DNA of 64,000 nt from Lepraria neglecta. Lineage: Eukaryota > Ascomycota > Lecanoromycetes > Lecanorales > Stereocaulaceae. A program made the position numbers and the translations under genes. The notes below the pieces were generated by a model, which searched no databases, was not told the origin of the DNA, and saw only the letters and a list, made by a program, of their open reading frames with translations. Shown in pieces: positions 22,275 through 34,391 of this stretch. Each line of letters opens with the position of its first letter. Position 1 is the first letter of the stretch. The stretch is from NCBI GenBank assembly GCA_033220425.1, contig CM065652.1, forward strand, positions 2,232,001 to 2,296,000, written 5' to 3'.

Positions 22275-24116
22275 ATGGACAAGCTGCCTGCAGAGCTCAT
22301 ACTGCATATCGCTCTTTGTAAGGAACTTCGACACCAGATATTCCCAATTGCAAGCTAACGATTACTAGTCCTGGACGCACAAGACGTCGTACTACTACGG
22401 CTTATATCCAAATACTTCCTCAAGATAACTCGCGACAACGGCCTATGGAAAGAGCTATGCCTAAACGACTCTCATTTCGAAGCTGCACGCAGGCGTCGGG
22501 AGTTCATAGCTGCCAGTCCGACACCTGTTCAAGAACCTCGAGCCTTGGAGCTACAACCGGGCATTGCGCGCGCTGCCGGTTGTAGTGCCGACGTCGAAAC
22601 CACCATTCGCAATGCTCTACCTAAGAAACCCAGAGCTACGGTGCGGGCTATGGCTAATTGGGATCCGGCGTACCTGGGGAAGAAGGTGGACTGGTATAAC
22701 GAGTATATAGCGCGGCATGCGCCTTTGTCTGTGAGCTGGCTTCAACAGCCGTTCAATGACTCCAATGGAGCTAGAGAGAAGCTTGAGAGCCGAGGCTTGG
22801 GCTTGTTCGAGGATGGAAGAGAACATATGGTTGTTGCTCCACTGGAAGATGGAAGTGTATGTCTCTGGAACGTTGGTGCAGATGACAAGGCTCCAGACGA
22901 CAGAGATGGCCGGATCATGACCCGCAGCAGACCTGGCCTCCTCTCTGTTAATGGGCCTGGAGGCAGCACCTGGCAGAGCTTAACAAAGTCAAGAGCGAAG
23001 ATGACGAGCACCGGGGTGGTCGAATGTGTGAGCATTGACAAGATCCGGAACAAGGCCTACTTTGCGGTGCAATCTGGTTTGAATGAGGTCGATCTATCGA
23101 CCCTCCAAATCTCTGCCTACGATCGCTACCCATCCTCCATATCCGCTCTCTCCGAAGCAACGCATCCTATACCACTGACAGTGGGCACAACCCTCTCGCT
23201 CCACATCCACGACCCTCGCCTTGGCAACAACGGCCGCGCATCATCCTACACCTACTTCTCGGAAAGAGTCGACTTCAAAGGCAACATCGCTTCCAATCCT
23301 TCTCTCCAAAATGATTTCCACCGCATAAATTCAGGCGACAATTCTCAAATCGACTATACCACTCTTTTCGCCCCCGCACCTCTCTCCATCCTCCACCTCA
23401 ACCCCTCCTCGACAATCTACGTCGCAGGCCGTTTCCCAAGTATCCTCACCTATGACCGCCGTTTCTTCCCCAAGCTAATCTCCACGATCCACTCTGGCGC
23501 CCGCCTCTGCTCCATCACCTCCCTCCCCACGCCCAACCATCAAACCCTAGCAGCAGCAGGCGAGTACAACGGCAAAGGCTCCCTAGAACTCTACCCCATC
23601 GCTCCCACCTCCATATCCGACTCCTCCCCAAACAATTCCACCAACACCCAACTAACACGCAACCGCACCTCTGCTTCCTCCTCCAAACTCCTCTCCCTAG
23701 CACCACACGGCACGCGCCTCGTCTTCTCTGACGGTGACGGTCAGCTCAAATGGGTCGAGCGCGATGGCTCTACTCTCGTCAGAAGATGGAATATAAATAC
23801 TTACTCCACCTCCCCCGACGACCCCATCACTACAGGAGGCATGTTCAACAATGATCTCAATGAGGGCGATGTAGTGCGGAAATTACTACCTGTGAGCTTT
23901 AAAGAGAGGAGCGAAGTGCTGCTCTGGACGGGTGAGAAGATTGGCGTGCTTGGGTTTCGGAAGGATCCGAGGTTTTCGTTTGGGAAGAATGTGGAGGAGG
24001 AGATGGGGAGTATGGATGGGGTGGATGAGAGGGATTATGGAAGGATGATGAGGACGGCGTTGGAGAGGCAGGCTGATGAAGTGAGGTTTGTTAGGGGGTT
24101 GGGGTTGAGGGATTGA
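22275..24116 (+). CDS. F-box protein with WD-like C-terminal region
   Basis: Two exons (22275-22317 and 22369-24116, intron 51 nt with a GCTAAC branch point) give 596 aa. The splice creates the F-box MDKLPAELILHIALFLDAQDV...LISKYF...NGLWKELCLND at residues 1-50. The rest, from about residue 170, contains stretches reminiscent of beta-propeller blades (DGSVCLWNVG, SSTIYVAGRFPSILTYDRRF, LVFSDGDGQLKWVERDG). F-box proteins recruit substrates to SCF ubiquitin ligases through Skp1; the substrate here is not predictable. The start is the first ATG about 200 bp downstream of the divergent oxidoreductase gene, leaving a very short shared promoter. Confidence 0.88.
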
Positions 24117-24144
24117 GGGGTTCTAGGTAGAGTGGGTATGTATT

Positions 24145-24342
24145 TGATAGATAGATGAACGATGACTAGCTGAGAGCATGGGATATATTTTGGCTTGGAG
24201 CATTAGATGTTCTGCTTGGTGGTTGATGTTGAAGGGGTTTGGGTAGGCATGCATCCGATCGATAGACAGATAGATAGACATTAAGATGAGAGCATTGGAT
24301 AGATTTCTGCTTAGAGTATTGTTACATGTTCTTCTTGGAGGA
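24145..24342. repeat. Imperfect direct repeat, 2 units at about 117 bp
   Basis: Two similar stretches each run from a GATAGATAGA-like start through GAGAGCAT to TGTTCTGCTTGG (first) or TGTTCTTCTTGG (second). They lie between the convergent 3' ends of the F-box and ccc2 genes, so they are probably within 3' UTR or terminator sequence. No coding capacity. Confidence 0.6.
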
Positions 24343-24581
24343 TAGTCCGACGCACGAAGTCCTTTCCTCCGTTTTGAAAGGATATTTGACAGCCACAAGT
24401 CTCTTCGTAGAGCAGTGTTTATCAACTTATATGATGATGGTATATATTACATCTATCTATTACGCCGGGAGTTGGTCGTATCTCTCTCGCAAGCATATTA
24501 AATTTTATAACATGCCAGGAAAACAAAACCGCTTCATGCCATCATCGCTTTGTCACAAAACATCGAACAGGAGGATATGTA

Positions 24582-27500
24582 CTATACAGCCTCCACATCC
24601 TGTAAAGGCAAATATCCTTCATCTTCCGCCACCATCCTTCCCCTAAATATGCCCTTTACGAAGCTTCCCAACCCCCCGATGCCGAATCGATTAGCGAGAC
24701 GTCGATCGTTCGTCATACTCATCCCCTTCAACCCATCACCCTTATGTCCCTCAGCTTCCAACCTCTCAACAGTCATCCAAGCAGGCCTCTTCCAGAACTT
24801 CAAAAGCAAACTACTGCCCACGACGCTAACGCTACTAGCAGCCATTGCGGCTCCAGCAGCCATAGGAGGCATCATGATGTGGCCTGGTAGCATAAGGCCG
24901 AAACCCATTGCGAATGGTAGACCGAGGAGATTGTAGAGACATGCCCACATGAGATTCAACTTTATACGGCTGAAAATGGTTCGAGAAAGGTGAAGTGAGG
25001 CGGAAACGCTGAGAAGGTCTTCGGGCCGCATGAGTACGATGTCTGCTGCCTCCATGGCGACGTCGGTGCCTGAGCTTAGTGCAATGCCTATGTCGGCTGT
25101 GGCGAGAGCGGGCGAGTCGTTGATGCCGTCGCCTACCATTGCTATGATTGTGCCTTGCTCTTGGATCTGTTTGATGATCTTTTGCTTTTGGTCTGGGGAG
25201 ACGCCGGCGTGGATGTTGGTTCGAGGGATGCCTACTCGAGCGGCAACAGCAACGGCGGTGGAATACTGGTCACCGGTCACTAGAGACGAGGTGATGTTCA
25301 TGCGATCGAGAGCTATGATGGCTGCAGCTGCGCTAGGCTTGATAGTGTCGGAAAGAGAAAGAACGCCGGCGTAGGAGTTGTTGATGGCTGTGTAGATTTG
25401 AGTGGTCCCTGATGCTGGTGCTTTTGAGCTGGTGGCCGTAGAGGGGGTGGTCGGCGAGGATTCAACGATGTCGGGCGGCAACGTAATACCTTGGGATGCG
25501 AGATAGGACAGATTGCCAATATGAACTTTGTAGCGTTTGGGCGCAGCAGAAGTAGCTGGCTCGACGTTTGCAGAGACGCCCTTGCCAACGGTAGCTTCGA
25601 AGTCCCCGACGCTACCACCGAACATCCCATCGCTTCCGACGTTGAGTTCTGTTTTCGCAGCATCGAGAATGGCTTTCCCAATAGGATGTTCACTGCCCAT
25701 CTCTGTCAAGCCAATCAATGACCACCATAGCTTTCGCCGCCAGTCATTAGCTTCCCAGATCTGCTCGAGCTTGACTTCGGCGACGCTCATCCTGCCCATG
25801 GTCAGAGTACCTGTCTTGTCGAAGACGATATGGGTGACTTTGGTAGCAGTCTCAAGAGCCGCACCACCTTTGACTAGAATACCCTGTTCTGCCCCAACCC
25901 CTGTTCCTACCATGACTGCAGTTGGTGTGCTCAAGCCTAGGGCACAAGGACATGCAAAGACGATCACAGAGATGCACAACTTGAGGCAGACCATGAATTT
26001 ACCACCACTTTCTGGCTTGAGAAAGACTTCGGGTGTTTGAGATGCTGGCAAAACATGACTGAGGACCATCCAAGCGGTAAATGTCAGGAGCCCAAGAGCA
26101 ATGATTGTGGGAACGAAGTAGCCAGCCACAATGTCCGCCATGCGTTGAATAGGTGCCCGACTGGTTTGGGCTTCTTGCACCAGCTTGACGATTTGGCTCA
26201 ATTGCGTATCTTGGCCAGCACGAGTGACGCGGAAGTCGATGCGGCCAGCGCCATTGACGGTCCCTGCCATCAGCTCACTGCCTGGTCTTTTTAAGATCTC
26301 GACCGCCTCACCAGTGACCATGCTTTCGTCGAAATAGCTCTGACCGCGAGTGACTGTACCATCCGCGGGCACTTGGCCACCGGGACGCAGAATCACGATG
26401 TCTCCGACTTCAATCAACTCAGTCGGTATGATCTTTTCCTCTGCTGCGTTACTCGGTTGGTCTTCGGGAATGGCGCTTTTCCTTTCTGACATGACTCCTA
26501 TGGTAGCAGAGTCCCATTCCTCTGCTGCTTTCTCAGCTGCGATTGGATCAGCATATATAGTAGCCATTGAAGGTGCTAGCGACATCAATCTCGACAGCGC
26601 TTTCGAAGTTTGGCCCTTTGCTCGATTTTCCAAGTAACGGCCCAGGGTGATGAAAGTTATGAGCATAGTGCTCGTTTCGAAGACTGTGCTCGGGCGAGTG
26701 TGTGGAGGTATTAAGATGGACACCACCATTGCTGCTATGCTGAAAAAGAACGCGGCAGAAGTGCCCAGAGTGACAAGTACATCCATAGTAGGTGAGCCGT
26801 GCTTCAGGGATTTGTACGAGGAGATATAGAAGCGCTTTCCAATGCCGAACTGTACAGGAACGGTAAGAATGAGGCAGGCGACATCGCCGAGATAGAGGCC
26901 TGGTATCCAAAGAAGACAAGACCCAAAGTCCATCGGTGGGATGGTCATGGGTATCACCATGCTTATCAAGAAAACGGGAACAGCGAAAGAAAATGAAGTC
27001 CAGAAGGCTCGCCGCCATTCTTGAATTTCCCGTGTCTTGGCCAGAGACTCAAGCTGGGCATTATTGTCGTCGGATTCCGCTACTATAGCATTGTAGCCAA
27101 GGTTCTCTGTAGCTTCGACCAGCGCCCGAAGGCCTGTCAGAGAAGGATTGTGAGAGATCTGGACTCGAGAAGTGGACAGGTTGACGACGGCAGACAAAAC
27201 ACCAGGTAGAAGGCGTAGGACATCTTCGAGGGCGGTGGCGGAGGAGGAATTTGGAAGGCCGAAAACTTTGAGCTGCACGTTCTTTGTAGTCGTCGACTGC
27301 TCTGCAGAGCTTCGCTGTGATGATAGAATCTTGCCGTCAAAGCCTCGTTCATCAATGATCTCTAAGATCCGGTCTGTCGTGAGCTTCGTAGGATCGTGGA
27401 CAACCACAGCACGTTCAGCCAATAGACTGATGTTGAATTGCACAAGTCCATCCAGGTTCTTGAAACCTCCTTCGACCGCTGAGGTGCATGCACCGCAAGT

Positions 27501-28124
27501 CATGCCCTCGACGGCCACCGTGGTAGTGGTCAGCTCCGTTTTCGACTGGTTTGATGTTTGGCTTTTACATCCTGTGGTGGGTTGAGGACTGGACTTTTGG
27601 GTTTCCAAGACAGTAGCGTCAAATCCTCGGTCCTCGACAATCTCTACAATCGCTTCAGGTGATAATATCGAAGGATCATGTTCGACGACTGCGCGTTCCG
27701 AAAGCAGCGATATTCTTATTGACTTGACGCCTGGTACGTCCTTGAAACCGCTTTCGACTGCTGATGTACAAGCGCCGCATGTCATTCCCTGCACTGATAA
27801 AATCGTAACTGATAGACCTGATGTAGTGTCTTCCTGAACCCCTATAACATCCTGGCCTCCCTCCTCTTCCCCTTTCGTTATGGGTATGTCGGTGGCGATA
27901 ACTTCAGCATCGAACCCACGGTCCTCGATCATGTCCTTGATTGCCTCGGGAGATAGTTTTTGAGGATCATGTTGAACCACTGCCCTCTCCATCACCAAGC
28001 TTACTGAGACGCTCCCAGCGCCATCCACGTTCTTGAAAGCACTTTCCACTGCGGATGTACATGCGCCGCACGTCATTCCCCCCACCTTCAACGTCGTAGT
28101 CGCCATATGTATAGGTGACACCAT
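24582..28124 (-). CDS. ccc2: P1B-type copper-transporting ATPase (Ccc2-like)
   Basis: One intronless frame of 1180 aa. Three N-terminal heavy-metal-binding domains each carry GMTCGACTSAVE (near residues 16, 113 and 208); a fourth (about 285-350, starting VFGLPNSSSATALEDVL) has the fold's sequence but no CxxC. Core: actuator TGEA (about 603), membrane CPC in FACPCALGLSTP (about 726), phosphorylation DKTGTLT (about 765), nucleotide-site SEHPIGKAI (about 810) and GDGIND (about 997). These mark a Cu(I) exporter that loads cuproenzymes in the trans-Golgi, receiving copper from an Atx1-type chaperone. Yeast Ccc2 has two metal-binding domains, so this fungal protein is longer at the N-terminus. Translation may begin at MVSPIHM or at the second Met (MATTTLK), which directly precedes the first domain. 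Confidence 0.97.
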   Translation of the reverse strand: MVSPIHMATTTLKVGGMTCGACTSAVESAFKNVDGAGSVSVSLVMERAVVQHDPQKLSPEAIKDMIEDRGFDAEVIATDIPITKGEEEGGQDVIGVQEDTTSGLSVTILSVQGMTCGACTSAVESGFKDVPGVKSIRISLLSERAVVEHDPSILSPEAIVEIVEDRGFDATVLETQKSSPQPTTGCKSQTSNQSKTELTTTTVAVEGMTCGACTSAVEGGFKNLDGLVQFNISLLAERAVVVHDPTKLTTDRILEIIDERGFDGKILSSQRSSAEQSTTTKNVQLKVFGLPNSSSATALEDVLRLLPGVLSAVVNLSTSRVQISHNPSLTGLRALVEATENLGYNAIVAESDDNNAQLESLAKTREIQEWRRAFWTSFSFAVPVFLISMVIPMTIPPMDFGSCLLWIPGLYLGDVACLILTVPVQFGIGKRFYISSYKSLKHGSPTMDVLVTLGTSAAFFFSIAAMVVSILIPPHTRPSTVFETSTMLITFITLGRYLENRAKGQTSKALSRLMSLAPSMATIYADPIAAEKAAEEWDSATIGVMSERKSAIPEDQPSNAAEEKIIPTELIEVGDIVILRPGGQVPADGTVTRGQSYFDESMVTGEAVEILKRPGSELMAGTVNGAGRIDFRVTRAGQDTQLSQIVKLVQEAQTSRAPIQRMADIVAGYFVPTIIALGLLTFTAWMVLSHVLPASQTPEVFLKPESGGKFMVCLKLCISVIVFACPCALGLSTPTAVMVGTGVGAEQGILVKGGAALETATKVTHIVFDKTGTLTMGRMSVAEVKLEQIWEANDWRRKLWWSLIGLTEMGSEHPIGKAILDAAKTELNVGSDGMFGGSVGDFEATVGKGVSANVEPATSAAPKRYKVHIGNLSYLASQGITLPPDIVESSPTTPSTATSSKAPASGTTQIYTAINNSYAGVLSLSDTIKPSAAAAIIALDRMNITSSLVTGDQYSTAVAVAARVGIPRTNIHAGVSPDQKQKIIKQIQEQGTIIAMVGDGINDSPALATADIGIALSSGTDVAMEAADIVLMRPEDLLSVSASLHLSRTIFSRIKLNLMWACLYNLLGLPFAMGFGLMLPGHIMMPPMAAGAAMAASSVSVVGSSLLLKFWKRPAWMTVERLEAEGHKGDGLKGMSMTNDRRLANRFGIGGLGSFVKGIFRGRMVAEDEGYLPLQDVEAV

Positions 28125-29135
28125 GCTGCAGTGCCCAGCGCAGCCAGCACTCTATGGTTTGAGATGATATGTAACGTCGCGCCGTTGTCTGTTAAAACCG
28201 GTCGTTTTCGAAGGAAGAAGCTGGCTGATGGAGTCGCATATTGGGGACGCGAGAAGGCGCAAAAAAGTGTACAATAATCATTGAAACAATTTTCGAAGCG
28301 TTTTCACTTGCATTTACATAAGGAAGGAGAGAAACAAAGGAGAAGCGGTGTCCTAATGGGTCTTTGTCAGACTCGGTTTGCATCCAACCTCGTATGACTT
28401 CTAGTCTACTCGCCGAGAGCCGACGGACGCCATTTTAGCGCTTTATCACCCTCAGATCGCATACAAAGGCTTCTTGTGCTACTCTACGTCTCAGAGAAGT
28501 AAATGGGATTGCTATCTGCCTTGACCTCTCTACCGTATGTTCTAATCATGTTGTTGTGCGCCCTTTTGAGACAGTCGCTAAGCAGGTACACGGAATGTGG
28601 GCTGTTTCCCAAGGAAGTGCAGAACACGGCTAATGGTCATCCGAGCGACGGTGACACTGCAGTGCGGGAACAATGAATGGCCATGTAGAGCTTACAGACT
28701 ACAATGCTGAACCTTGTTGCCTTCCTCTTCTAGTAAAGGCGGACTCTATGCAGCATATCCTCTGCCGTGCACTTTGACCTTTAGAGGCCTTTAGTAGTAG
28801 GATTAGGCCCAGAACACGGGCTTGCATGAACGGCTTGGATACTTTGCGTCCTACCCAGAGCCAAATACAGGTATGAAGCTTGTTCAGTCGTTACGGTAAG
28901 TAACCCATATTGGAAATGATGTAGCTTCATCGTTCACCGAAGATGATGAACTTGGAAGACCCCTGGACATGACGGGCGAGTGATGGGTAGCGATCTCCCG
29001 CCCACCCTTATCGATAAGGTGACCAGCCTCAGGCCCTACGAACATGCCAAGACCTCCACTTTCCAGCTGCCACAACACTACATGAGGTATTGATGCAATT
29101 GTGAGCACAACGTCGACGCCCAACGTCCTTTGAAA
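28125..29135. other. Divergent promoter region ccc2 / csn7
   Basis: About 1 kb between genes transcribed away from each other. A minus-strand frame at 28884-29156 overlaps the csn7 start in antisense and has no motif. No RNA gene recognised. Confidence 0.5.
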
Positions 29136-30047
29136 ATGGCTGCAAACATGGACCAAATCCAGCAGAAAGCTCTCAACGCCCTCGAACCCTACATCCTCCT
29201 CTCCAAATCCGCAAACTCACCCCGAGCAGCAGCAGACCTAGTCACGCAAGCTACATCAGCACCCAACACCTTCGTCTTCGCCGAATTACTCCAAACACCC
29301 AATATCCAATCTCTCCAAAAAGTATCGGAAGAACATGCCCGCTACCTCACTCTCCTGCAGATCTTCGCCTGGGGCACCTGGTCCGACTACACCTGTAAGA
29401 CCTACCTCCCCAACCCAATCCTCCCAGAACCAACAAGCTAATTATCGAGTCCAGCAAATCCAAATCTCCCCAAACTCTCCGAAATTCAACAAATCAAACT
29501 CCGCCAACTCTCCCTCCTAACCCTCTGCACAAACCCATCAAATCTAACCTACGTCCACCTCCTCGAAGCCCTCGATCTCCCCACGCCCCGCGCATTAGAA
29601 GACCTAGTCATCTCCTCCATATACGCCGGCCTCCTAACAGCCAAACTCGACATCCTCTCCCAACGCGTCGACGTCTCCTCCGTTGCACCCTTACGAGATC
29701 TAAAACCCGGTTCCATCCCCACCATGGTATCTACGTTGGAAGACTGGGATAGCCGTTGTGTGTCAGTGTTAGCGGATCTTGAAGAACATGTTAGAGAGGT
29801 GAGGAGAAAGGCGCAGGAGCAGCGGAGGAGGGAAACGGAGCATGAGAAAGCTGTTGCGAAGGCGATGGGGGAGGGCGAGGGGAAGGGGAAGGGGCAATTG
29901 GGGAAAAGAGGGGGTGGGCAGCAGGAGGAGGGGGAGGAAATGGATGTTGATGAAGGGGGTGGGGGGAGGACGAGGGGGGCGAAGAGGGGTGGGGGGAAGT
30001 TTGGGGGGTTTGGGGGGTTGGGGAGGAAGTTTGGGAGTGGGAATTGA
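29136..30047 (+). CDS. csn7: COP9 signalosome subunit 7
   Basis: Two exons (29136-29394 and 29455-30047) give 283 aa. The splice joins ARYLTLLQIFAWGTWSDYT to NPNLPKLSEIQQIKLRQLSLL, the conserved core of the PCI domain in CSN7/CsnG; LLEALDLPTPRALEDLVISSIYAGLLTAKLD completes the winged-helix part. A helical region (about residues 175-225, Arg/Glu-rich) follows, as expected for the subunit's C-terminal helix bundle, then an unusual Gly/Arg/Lys-rich tail (GGGGRTRGAKRGGGKFGGFGGLG). The COP9 signalosome removes Nedd8 from cullins and so tunes SCF-type ligases; in filamentous fungi it is needed for development and light response. The Gly-rich tail sits in G-rich DNA and its length may be variable. 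Confidence 0.93.
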
Positions 30048-30470
30048 GATTGAATGATGTGAGTGAGGAAGCACTGGCTTGAGGAGGCGTTACGTCCAAA
30101 TTTCAACAGACTTGCATGGAGCTGGCGCTTTTGAGGAGCAGGGCTGCTAGAAAGATGGATTCTGCTCCAGCAGACGGATGAGCTTGCGTGATGGGGAACG
30201 TGGAAATGTATTCATCTAGATCCCTTAAGCAAGGACTGTGGCTGGACGTGCCAGGCCATTCTGCGTGGAACACTAAACGCCAAGTTCGAAACGTTGAAAG
30301 TATCCCCAAATCCTGAAAAGGTCATCTAATGTGGCATCAAGAAATCGCAATGCAAACATCCACCAACGTCCTTCGTCCCGTGTCATACCGTTCTACTGGA
30401 GTCTTCTCGTCTCGGGTATCTCATTATCATCCCTGTAATCCAAACGCCAATCCATGGTTTACGAAGCCGC
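30048..30470. other. Convergent intergenic region csn7 / gcn5
   Basis: About 420 bp holding both 3' ends. A minus-strand ORF at 30103-30309 was considered as a final gcn5 exon but gives a poorer C-terminus than the 15-nt exon at 30485-30471. Confidence 0.55.
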
Positions 30471-32152
<1,682 letters not shown>

Positions 32153-32691
32153 CAATGTCGTTGAATGAGGTTTGGGAGGGAGCAGCCGGAAGCCCTTTCT
32201 ACCCTCTCGTTTCTAAGGAAAGGCAATTCCTGGTGGGGTTCAGTCTCTTGTTGATAGGTTGGTTCTCTGTCACTTGGACGTGCATAGCAAGCTGACTATA
32301 TGAAGCGTTTATATTGACCGGCTTGTTCGGTTTGAGTGAGTGAAGCGGTTGTTGCCAATGAAGCAATCAACTAATTGCCTGAAAGACCGTTCATTTAAAA
32401 ATATTCCACTTCTCGGTGTGCCTGCATCATTGGCGTTTGGGTAGGTTTGCTTGGGCACATAACAAAGGACAGATCTGACAGTCTTGCAGATTCGGAGCGG
32501 TCTACATGATCTGTGCAGTTGGCGTATACGTTTGAGGGAGGCCGTTCAGAATACCTTCAACTGAGGAAGCCGTGTCGGCCTTGTACAATACTATGAATTG
32601 ATACCCATTACTGTCTTTCCGCCGATCTCTCAAGGGTTTCCTTAGGCCTCTGCCAGCCTCTACCAATATTTTGACGAACAGGAGGGACGAC
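32153..32691. promoter_or_regulatory. Bidirectional promoter region gcn5 / rad1
   Basis: A 539-bp gap between two divergent start codons must hold both core promoters and leaders. I see no TATA box in a clearly appropriate place and no further gene. Confidence 0.55.
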
Positions 32692-33745
32692 ATGGCATCT
32701 ACTAACGAAAATACTACACCTCTTTTCAGTGCCGTGTCAGGCTCAGCCCGACAACTTTTTCAACTACTCAGGTGCATCAACTTCGTGTCGAAGGCTCAGG
32801 TTCGGATCACCAAAGAAGGGCTGCGTTTCACAGTCGAGGAGTCTCAAGTAATGCAAGGTCTGAACGTCCGTTCCCGTAGTCTATGCTACTCAGACTGACA
32901 TCATTCTAGGTGTCGTCGTTCTAGACAAAGCCTTGTTCACAGCCTATACATATGCTCCTCCTGCCCCAAACGAAGATGAAGACGAAGAGGACGCCGAAAG
33001 CTCCCCGTTCCAAATATCTCTGTCATCCCTCCTCGAGACACTCCAGATCTTTGGCATCAACGATGTAAAAGACCGCTGGTCGAATCGTGAAACTGGCCAT
33101 AATGGAATGAATGGCTTCTCTGCTCGAGGTGGACCTGCTGGCGTATTTGAAAACCGTGTCTTGGGCATGAATGGCATATGTCGGCTAAGCTACGCTGCGA
33201 TTGGGGAGCCTCTATGCATTATCCTCGAAGAGACTGGCGTGACAACGACTTGTGAGCTGGTCACCTACGAGCCAGAGTACCAGGAGGACATTCCACTGCA
33301 GAAAGATGCCATAGCGCAGAAGATTATCATGCGCGCGAGCTGGTTACATGATGCTATCAACGAGCTCTCGTCTACCTCACCGACTCGGCTCACCATTGTC
33401 TCTTCGCCGACAGCGCCCTACTTTACACTATCTTCTAGTGGACCTTTAGGATCAGCCACGGTGGAGTTTACCAAGGATCCACAGCTGCTAGAGACCTTTC
33501 AAGTGCCAAGAAGAACAGTGAATACGTACAAGTACTCACTGATCAAAGGCGCGAGTCGAGCCATGGCCCTAGCTACCAAGGTCAGCATCAGGAGCGACGA
33601 GCAGGGCGTGCTAAGCTTGCAATTCATGATTGAGTTCGATGGAGGTGGCATTAGCTTCGTGGACTTCCGTTTCGTACCTTTCATACCGGAGGACGGCGAA
33701 GGTGACGAGGAGAGCGAAGTCGGAGAAGCTGAAGGCATTTGGTAA
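32692..33745 (+). CDS. rad1: Checkpoint clamp subunit Rad1 (9-1-1 complex)
   Basis: Two exons (32692-32857 and 32910-33745, 52-nt intron) give 333 aa, the usual length. Conserved features: LFSAVSGSARQLFQLLRCINFVSKAQVRIT, then GLRFTVEESQVMQGVVVLDKALFTAYTY across the splice, SLLETLQIFG, CRLSYAAIGEPLCIILEE, and near the C-terminus LQFMIEFDGGGISFVDFRFVPFI. This is the PCNA-like fold of Rad1 (Rad17 in S. cerevisiae, Rec1 in Ustilago), which with Rad9 and Hus1 forms the clamp loaded at damaged DNA. An acidic insert (NEDEDEEDAESS) and an acidic tail are present. The start is the first in-frame ATG; codons upstream lack one. Confidence 0.93.
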
Positions 33746-34391
33746 GAGATGGCTCGATCTCTCGATCTCTCGCTTCCCAAATCGACCTGCAGGTTCTAGA
33801 TGTGTCAAACTGTGGTCTTCGAGATGTCCAACCTATCATCTCTTGGCGAAAATATCGAAACTGGCATTTTAGCCGGGTTAAAAACCCCACGACATGGCCG
33901 ATGGTTGCAGTTAATGCCAAGACGCTTAAGCGAGCTTCCTCGCCTTACGACATAAGCTCTCTCTTATCAATTCCTCATGATAAGCCAGACCGACGCAGCA
34001 CATCAACCAATCTCTTCCTTGCTCTCTGTGAATTGATGCAGGGTAGACGTCCTAAGTTTTCTAGGCAGGTTTGGAGTTTCTGCATGCGCTTGCCTTTCGG
34101 GGAATTGCTTATCTGCACGTGATGTCGAAACTTATATTGGTAGTGGCGGCAGGCAGATCGCGTGGTATATATCTTATTGAAAATACTTCAATGCCCCCAC
34201 CTGTTCACTATCAGCCTCTTTCCTCCACACATGTTGATGCTGCAAATCCAACACTGTTTGTAAGACCATAACTTACTTGGGAAAGCACCCCGGCAAAGTA
34301 GAATTTGAGAATCTACCTCTCTCACTTCTTTCTTCCAGGTTAACAAACCTTTGTACACCTTGGCCCGAGTAATATTACTACCCAATTCAAC
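33746..34391. other. Intergenic region upstream of dur3
   Basis: About 650 bp with the rad1 3' end and the dur3 promoter. Short ORFs only; it contains the GATA-site cluster listed separately. Confidence 0.55.
33963..34113 (+). promoter_or_regulatory. Cluster of three HGATAR (AreA-type GATA) sites
   Basis: Core GATAAG sites occur at 33963-33968 (minus), 33979-33984 (plus) and 34108-34113 (minus), each with T or A before the core so they fit HGATAR. They lie 280-430 bp upstream of the dur3 start codon. AreA/Nit2-type GATA factors activate nitrogen-scavenging genes, including urea uptake, through closely spaced HGATAR sites. Function here is inferred. Confidence 0.6.

Noticed and set aside
25537-26040. 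167-codon frame opposite ccc2
   Set aside because: Antisense to the conserved ATPase core.
29549-30106. 185-codon minus-strand Pro/Ser-rich frame
   Set aside because: Mirror of the Gly/Arg-rich tail and PCI region of csn7; low-complexity antisense product.
30103-30309. Candidate last exon of gcn5
   Set aside because: It gives a long unrelated tail, whereas the 15-nt exon at 30485-30471 gives the family ending WSHLAE.
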